Source: Acanthaster planci
Lineage: Eukaryota > Echinodermata > Asteroidea > Valvatida > Acanthasteridae
Assembly (NCBI RefSeq): GCF_001949145.1
Contig: NW_019091372.1
Location: 346,117-410,116 of the forward strand
Length of the DNA: 64,000 bases
Reading direction: 5' to 3'
Of the stretch, positions 58,601 to 64,000 are shown one piece after another (position 1 is the first letter of the stretch; each line of letters begins with the position of its first letter). The notes beneath the pieces were generated by a model, which made no database searches, was not told the DNA's origin, and worked only from the letters and a program-made list of their open reading frames with translations. Made by a program: the position numbers and the translations under genes.

Positions 58601-61251
58601 CGAAATAGGCAGTATCTGCCCAACGGAGGTATTTCTGAAGATACCGGTTCCCAGCAATCATGGGAAAGATGCCAATGGGACCATTGAAGGCCAGGACAGG
58701 ATGACTCTGTGGAGAAAAACTGGAGAAATTGGACCCCAAATGATTTAAAGCTCTAGAATGATGGAAGGTAAAATAAGGTTCATGAAATCACACTCTATTA
58801 GTCCTAAGTTCAGTAGTTTGTAGCCTGTTAATTCAAAGATAAAAACTGAAGACCATATCCTCTGTCTTACATTTTGCATACCTGTTTGACCACAAGTTTT
58901 TGATGGCTCCCTTTGCCCTCTCATCAGCACTGAAATTGACATCAAATCGCAACTTGCATGGTACGCAGTCATCAAATACAACAGGTGGATTTAGATCCTT
59001 GTAGAAATATTTACCTGGTATGCATATGGGCAGCAGGAAAGTAGAAATTGAGGAAATTTAAAAGGAGGGCTTTTAATTAAACGAAACTGAAGTTACACTG
59101 TCCAGTTTGGAAATGAATTACTTTGATGACATTGGGAGACAAAAAAGGAGAATGCTACATGGTACGGACATTTTATCAAAATTACTAGAAATGAGTCAAT
59201 CTCTAATCTTTGCAGAAATTATGAACATTGACTGGAATGAAAGATTTGCTACATGGGTAAAAACAGGTAACTGGTCTGATGGCCATAATGACAGTTGATC
59301 ATTCTCCATAACAAGTGGATGAATTCACTAGGCAATAGATTTTTATAATTTTTAGCACCTCCAAGGATGGAACAAGGACCAGGGTTTTTTTTGCGGGGAG
59401 CAAAACTTTTCAGCTTAACCCTAAGCCACTAGGGCCTTTTTACCGGGGCACATCCTGAATTCTCCAAAATCCTCCAAAACCACCCGGAGGATTTTGGAGG
59501 ATTGAGGTGGGTTACGGTTTAATGTAACCTTTTATGACCAATTTCAGGTGTAATGCTACATTTCTGGGCTTTTTGCACACTCTGGGAAGGAAATGAAATG
59601 AACCCTTAGGATTTCTAACAAAAGTGCCTTTTCTCTCACAACATTTTAAAAAGGTGGCACTCCTTGGAAGGGGCTACCCCCACCTGCCAATAAGTAGCTC
59701 TGTTAAACTAAGAGAATAATTCACATAGTAGCTTTACTTTGGGTTAGACTGCATTCTCCACCGAAGGGGTAGGCATAGCCCCTACGCTGGCCTGCTGGCC
59801 AGTGCTCCGGAGCTAGTATGGTCAGAAAATCATGCACAGGAATGACACGATGGAACTGTCGTAGGGCACCCAGTTGAAAAAGGTCTGTGAATGGTACATT
59901 CTGTCAGGAAAGGAGAAATGAAAAGAGTCCCAAAGTTGGAATAGAAAAAGTGACAGATTTAAATTTCACCAAGGAGAGAAATAAGTTTTTTTTTAACCTA
60001 TACTACAGCGAAAAGTTGTCTGTTTTCTTTTTATCCATGTTGTCATGGCTGCCATCCTCTGCGTCAGTGGCAATCCACGCTTCAGTGCAAATTTGGACAA
60101 CCACAAAAAACGTTTGTCGTAATCTACAGAGCGAGCCAAGCTAAAATGAGCTGCACCTGACAGTCAATTCTGGAAGATGGGACAATAGATTGGGGAGTCT
60201 GGTTGGTGTAGTGGCTCTTTCCCTCGCCTTCCACCTCTGCAGCGTGGGTTCGAATCCCACCAAGGTCAGCATGGGGATTGGGTTTTCAGTCCCTGCCTGA
60301 CTCTGTGGGTTTTCCCTAGAATATTCATCCAGGGTTTTCCTCCCGCCTCTAAAACGGAACATTTCCTTGTTGTCTTCTTAGTTGTCACTTCATCCTGTAA
60401 TTGGCACTAAGTGTGCTCTTGGACGAAGAGATATGAAGAAATAAAAACAATCTGTGCAAGGACCACTTTTGTGCCGACCATACTCACCTGCAACTGTCTT
60501 GCCCGGTGATACACGTGATAAAAGGGGGGCAGTATCAGCGTTCTGTTCACGACTTTGGCGAGAGCGATAGCACCAAGATATTGCTCTATCTGGTTTCCAA
60601 AGTTTCCTGGTAATGAAGCAATGCAACAAAATTCCAACACAACTATTTTTCTGTATTTTGGCCTTTCACCAAGGTACAAGCAATCCTTCTTCTCGTGAAT
60701 ATGTAGGACCCTACTATTGTTACATCATGGCCAATAAAACGAAAGTAAACTAGCAAACAGTCAGCAGTACAGACTTAAATTAAAGTCAAACCATAAAGGT
60801 AAACTAGCCAGTATGTTACCTAATAGCAGTAGGCCCTACAGCAAAGGCAATAAACAGTGTTATCAATTTTAACAAAGTTTTCTAATCTCTAACAGTTAAA
60901 TTTTTCATTTTTTCAACCATGGAGGAAGGTTAAATGAACCTTACCCATACAAGGACAAAATGTTATGTAACCATTTCCATCCCATCCATCTTTGGTCACG
61001 TGGTCATGGGCAAGCTCCTCATCCTGCCCCGCCCAGTCGAACTCTCCTTCTCCGGCTCCCCGGACCCCCGCACCTTTGGATCGGTGTAGACGTTGTCCGG
61101 GACAAGGTTGTGCGGCAGCATCACAAAACTGCCCATCGCCAGCAAGGTTGAGATTGTCTTGAGGAGAATTTATGCTTCCTTCTGCCGCATCAGTGTTGGC
61201 GACTAGTACTACAATTGAGACAACCCCCCAATTGCCCCAAAAGACCCCCAT
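55688..61251 (-). CDS. POFUT1: GDP-fucose protein O-fucosyltransferase 1-like, copy B (8 exons, 442 aa)
   Basis: Exons in coding order: 61251-60945, 60606-60488, 59900-59738, 59014-58882, 58719-58521, 57388-57299, 56795-56655, 55864-55688; phases 1,0,1,2,0,0,0 are identical to copy A and the CDS ends in a stop. Family blocks: [73 protein letters not shown] (Arg at about 302), [18 protein letters not shown] (421-425). A hydrophobic leader [18 protein letters not shown] suits ER entry. A ~60 residue low-complexity insert with a C-x6-C pair precedes the catalytic domain. It ends QEYKGFQ, with no retention-like tail. The exon 3 donor is taken at 59737, which keeps the conserved Cys; a second GT ten codons upstream is possible. 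Key residues look intact, so it should be active. Confidence 0.94.
57590..58240 (+). repeat. Array-bearing repeat family G, copy 4 (POFUT1-B intron 5)
   Basis: The longest copy: gtagttgagacctctcaaga, then about 530 bases of variable 10-13 base units (cacaagaccatcacaagacc and similar). A unique core and tail follow (caatctgaattcaagccaca, cattgttcaccctgctactt). The tail matches copy 1 in reverse and copy 2 forward. The + strand frames over this region are repeat translation. Confidence 0.82.
60197..60447 (+). mobile_element. tRNA-derived SINE (POFUT1-B intron 2)
   Basis: The head (60197-60267) has a box A-like tggtgtagtgg and a perfect box B GGTTCGAATCC within a T-arm-like gtgggttcgaatcccac. 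A conserved-looking body follows (cctgactctgtgggttttcc, cagggttttcctcccgcctc), ending in an A-rich tail (gaagaaataaaaac). The order and size fit a tRNA-derived SINE inserted on the strand opposite to the host gene, about 40 bases from the exon 2 donor. Confidence 0.8.
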
Positions 61252-62082
61252 TTCCGGGACTTTAAAGACAGCCCTTTATGGATGCGTTTCGGCACTTTCA
61301 ACTTTAAGTTCCGTTCCGTGTGTACAGCGCCCTCGATCGTAAAAACCTAGCCACGCGCCCACACAAAATTTCGGGTGTGTTCCCAAACTATGGTGCACTA
61401 AAAATGGCACTGGCAAGAAGGCGGCGACGTTGTGTCGTGTGGCACGTCGCCATGGAAGACGCTAGAGATGCAGAAATGTGTGTTGTAAATAGTACACCAT
61501 AAAACCAAAACTGAGCTGTTTTGTCACTTCAACAAGTAACGTAGGCCTACAACCAAAGTTTCGCATGTAAGTATGCAATTCAATTCCTTTTTAGGAAACA
61601 GTCATGACAGTAATGACATTTAATTAATAATTTGAGTTACCCTTCACACTTTGTGTTTCCATTCAAACATTTTTTGTTGGTAATAGTATGTAGATTTTGA
61701 TCATCAAAAAGCAGTTGGGTGCGGTCTAAATTAACATTAACAGGTGGTGGTCGACCGTACGCATGGCACATAATAAGTCCCACAATTATGACAATCTTGC
61801 TGAGCAGTTCCCGGGCAAACTACTTCGGAGTCGGAGTGTTCGAGTGATCGTGCAGATTCGCCGATTGCACCAAAATTAATTCCCCCGCCCCATTTGAATA
61901 TCAATGTAAATATGAATGTAATCATGAGAATTTGAATAATGTTAAAGGTCTAGTACTAGCTAGGCCTATCATGTGTATTTATTCCCAAGCGTAGGCCTAA
62001 ATGAAATTTGTTTAGCCCTAACTTCTTTGTTTGTTTGGTACTCCATAATTTGTTTCCCCAGAAACTTGAACTCATCGTCATA
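61252..62082. promoter_or_regulatory. Divergent intergenic region between POFUT1-B and the second CSRP gene
   Basis: The 831 bases separate two start codons facing away from each other. It contains a CpG-rich 200-base patch near 61290-61470 and a likely 3' splice site (tttgtttccccag at about 62060) just before the CSRP start, so CSRP has an upstream untranslated exon somewhere in this interval. No TATA box was recognised. Confidence 0.5.
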
Positions 62083-62763
62083 ATGTCCCGGTTAGGCGGA
62101 GGGGCTAAGTGTCCGAAATGTGGAAAGACGGTGTACTTCAACGAGGAAGTGGTCTCTGCTGGCAGCAAATGGCACAAAATGTGTTTCAAATGCGGTAAGG
62201 AAGTGGGGCTTATTTTACCCCCAGCGCTGTGGGGTCTGACTCATGGGGGTGGGGCAGACGTCAGACCCCACAGTTCTGGGGATATGTGGGGCCTACTTTA
62301 CTTTGACCCCTACTCTGTCTGCTCTGCAGTCTCAGTAGAACAAGGATTATCAAATGCCAAGAAAATATATCGTAGAAATTAATCTGTGACTCATAGCTAG
62401 AGAGGATTTGTCCGCTGGGGCCTCACAGCGGACGATTCTTTGTTCCTGTGAGATGCGCATGACACTGAATGATGTGACCTGAATTTAAATACATTGTAAC
62501 AATATTACCCTCAGTGATGGCACCCATGCAATTGGCCTATACATCAACTTCTGTTGATGATGACTATTTTGCTTGATTTATCCGCCCCTCCTCCCACTTG
62601 GCTCCACCCCTGAAGATCTCTGCAACAAGATGTTGGATTCGTTCACTGTGAAGGACCATGAAGGAAAGCTCTACTGCGGTGGTTGCCATGGCAAGAATTT
62701 TGGGCCCAAAGGCTATGGCTACGGAGTTGGAGCCGGTACACTGAGTACTGGGGGCGCTCTTGG
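62083..62763 (+). CDS. Second CSRP-like LIM protein gene, first LIM module (partial)
   Basis: Two exons, 62083-62194 and 62616-62763, joined in phase 1. They encode [20 protein letters not shown], then [48 protein letters not shown] and TLSTGGALG. All eight LIM ligands are present with CSRP spacing and the glycine-rich GPKGYGYG motif. Exon 2 ends in phase 2, exactly as exon 2 of the CSRP gene at 41016-43678, so a second LIM domain is expected beyond the right edge; none is visible up to 64000. The start opens the family N-terminus and follows a spliced 5' untranslated segment. The role is by homology: actin cytoskeleton and muscle LIM adaptor. Confidence 0.92.
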
Positions 62764-63789
62764 GTACGTATCACCAGAATGAAAGATAAAGGCAGTTGGA
62801 CGAAGGGATAAAAGTCAGAAAGTTTGTCTTCACCGTTCATTTTCCGTACACTTAAGGTGACTTTCACAGCTAGTAAGCCTAACCATCTATAGATTAGGAT
62901 ACCAATACACATATTTTTGAATTGCGATGCCAATAACTTTTCAGCATTGCAATTTGTAAATATCTTGACCAAGGACATGCCCCAATGGTTTAAAAACTGA
63001 TTTCAATCAGAGTCCTGCTGAGATTCTAATCTTAATTAAGTCACTAAAATAAGTACAAATAATGGCTGGCTAGAGTACCTCAGTGAAACCGGCTAGTATG
63101 AATACATTTAGTAAACATATCTGGTAATTATCTATGCATCAGGGAAATGCTACCCCATCATGAAGCACATTTTCAGTTAGTGAATTAGTTACTTTCTTTT
63201 CTCTAGTCACATATGTGTCTCTTGATGTAACACGAGCCAACAGTGTCTGTAGATTGCGGTCTGTTTCGATTCTTTGGCCTTGAAGGCAGCGGTAATGTAG
63301 GCAGGCGTTGTCTTAGTCGGATATCAAACGAAAACAAAAAGCCACAGTTTACCAGAAGAAAAGCAGGAAGTGGCTATATATGGAAACCAACTGGGAAGCG
63401 GACGGTTGACTCAAGGAAGTGATCTTATTTTCAAAATATATTGCATCATGCCTTGTCTTTTTTTAAGCTTTGATGCTATGTTAGTTTCAGTTTAAAAAAG
63501 TAGCAATGTCTTGCTTTCTTTAAGCCATTAAGGGCTGAAACAGTTGCAGGGAGGCTATCACTTTGATGTTTGTTTTCCTTGTCTAAGCGAGGACTCTGCA
63601 TCGGCGTGAAGTACTTTAAACACTGCGCAAACATCTCTTCTGGAGCACTGCTCATTTGATTGGTTGTTGGTTTGAGTTTGGCAACAAAGGAAGCTGATAT
63701 CAAAATGCCCAAACCCAGCAAAATAATTTAAGTTCTACATTAAACTTTAGGAATACCAATCACAAACTTTCAAATTTTTTCTGCAAGGG
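62764..63789. other. Presumed intron 2 of the second CSRP gene
   Basis: No exon-like frame for the second LIM domain on the + strand. Nothing else recognised. Confidence 0.5.
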
Positions 63790-64000
63790 CATACAAGTAC
63801 TTGTGTTAGGGCAAAGTAGAGTACAAGTACTATTTCTTTGGGGTTTTTCCCCTCAAGCAGGCTCAAGCACCAGTTCAAGTGTCAGCGCAAGTATTAGTGC
63901 AAGTATTACTTGAAGTACAGGTTCTGTCAGGTTTTTCCCCAAGGGGATTTACAAGTACTAGTTCAGTACAAGTACTAAAATAAGTTCAGATTTTCCCCTC
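63790..64000 (+). repeat. Degenerate caagtact-type minisatellite at the right edge
   Basis: Many copies of caagtact, caagtatt and related octamers, interleaved with three copies of a gtttttcccc motif. Continues past the window end. Confidence 0.7.

Overview
The window is animal genomic DNA: short coding exons with GT-AG introns, abundant short interspersed repeats, intronic minisatellites and two assembly gaps. Dense palindromic tracts of the acatgtacatgt and gtaggcctac type, and the gene families present, suggest a marine invertebrate deuterostome. An echinoderm is my first guess and amphioxus the alternative; the species is inferred, not proven. Exons were assembled by hand from splice signals, reading-frame phase and remembered family conservation, so boundaries may be off by a base or by a missed exon.

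Layout. (1) 1-9.7 kb: one exon of an unrecognised + strand gene at the left edge, then mostly noncoding DNA. There are weak signs of a minus-strand gene (a noncoding first exon near 9.2-9.7 kb and a kelch-like fragment near 8.2 kb). (2) 10.86-21.75 kb, +: a complete 22-exon gene for an M16 (inverzincin) zinc metallopeptidase of about 1013 residues, of the type usually named C05D11.1-like. (3) 26.9-37.4 kb, minus: a PHF21A/BHC80-like PHD-finger gene (11 exons seen, about 420 residues), tail to tail with the peptidase. (4) 41.0-43.7 kb, minus: a complete 5-exon two-LIM CSRP/muscle LIM protein gene (196 residues). (5) 48.0-53.7 and 55.7-61.3 kb, minus: two tandem, complete 8-exon genes for POFUT1-like protein O-fucosyltransferases (436 and 442 residues) with matching intron phases. 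(6) 62.08 kb to the right edge, +: the first LIM module of a second CSRP-like gene, head to head with the second POFUT1 copy.

The genes do not form one pathway. The peptidase is probably a soluble oligopeptidase. PHF21A acts in LSD1-CoREST chromatin repression. CSRPs act at actin and Z-discs and in nuclear transcription. POFUT1 adds O-fucose to EGF repeats (Notch and others) in the ER. The notable architecture is the POFUT1 pair flanked on both sides by CSRP genes.

Repeats explain much of the rest: at least five MITE-like or foldback families (one copy split by another element), a tRNA-derived SINE, a ~400 bp repeat shared by two introns, a minisatellite built from the 3' end of a peptidase exon, and an array-bearing repeat family found once in an intron of each of four genes.
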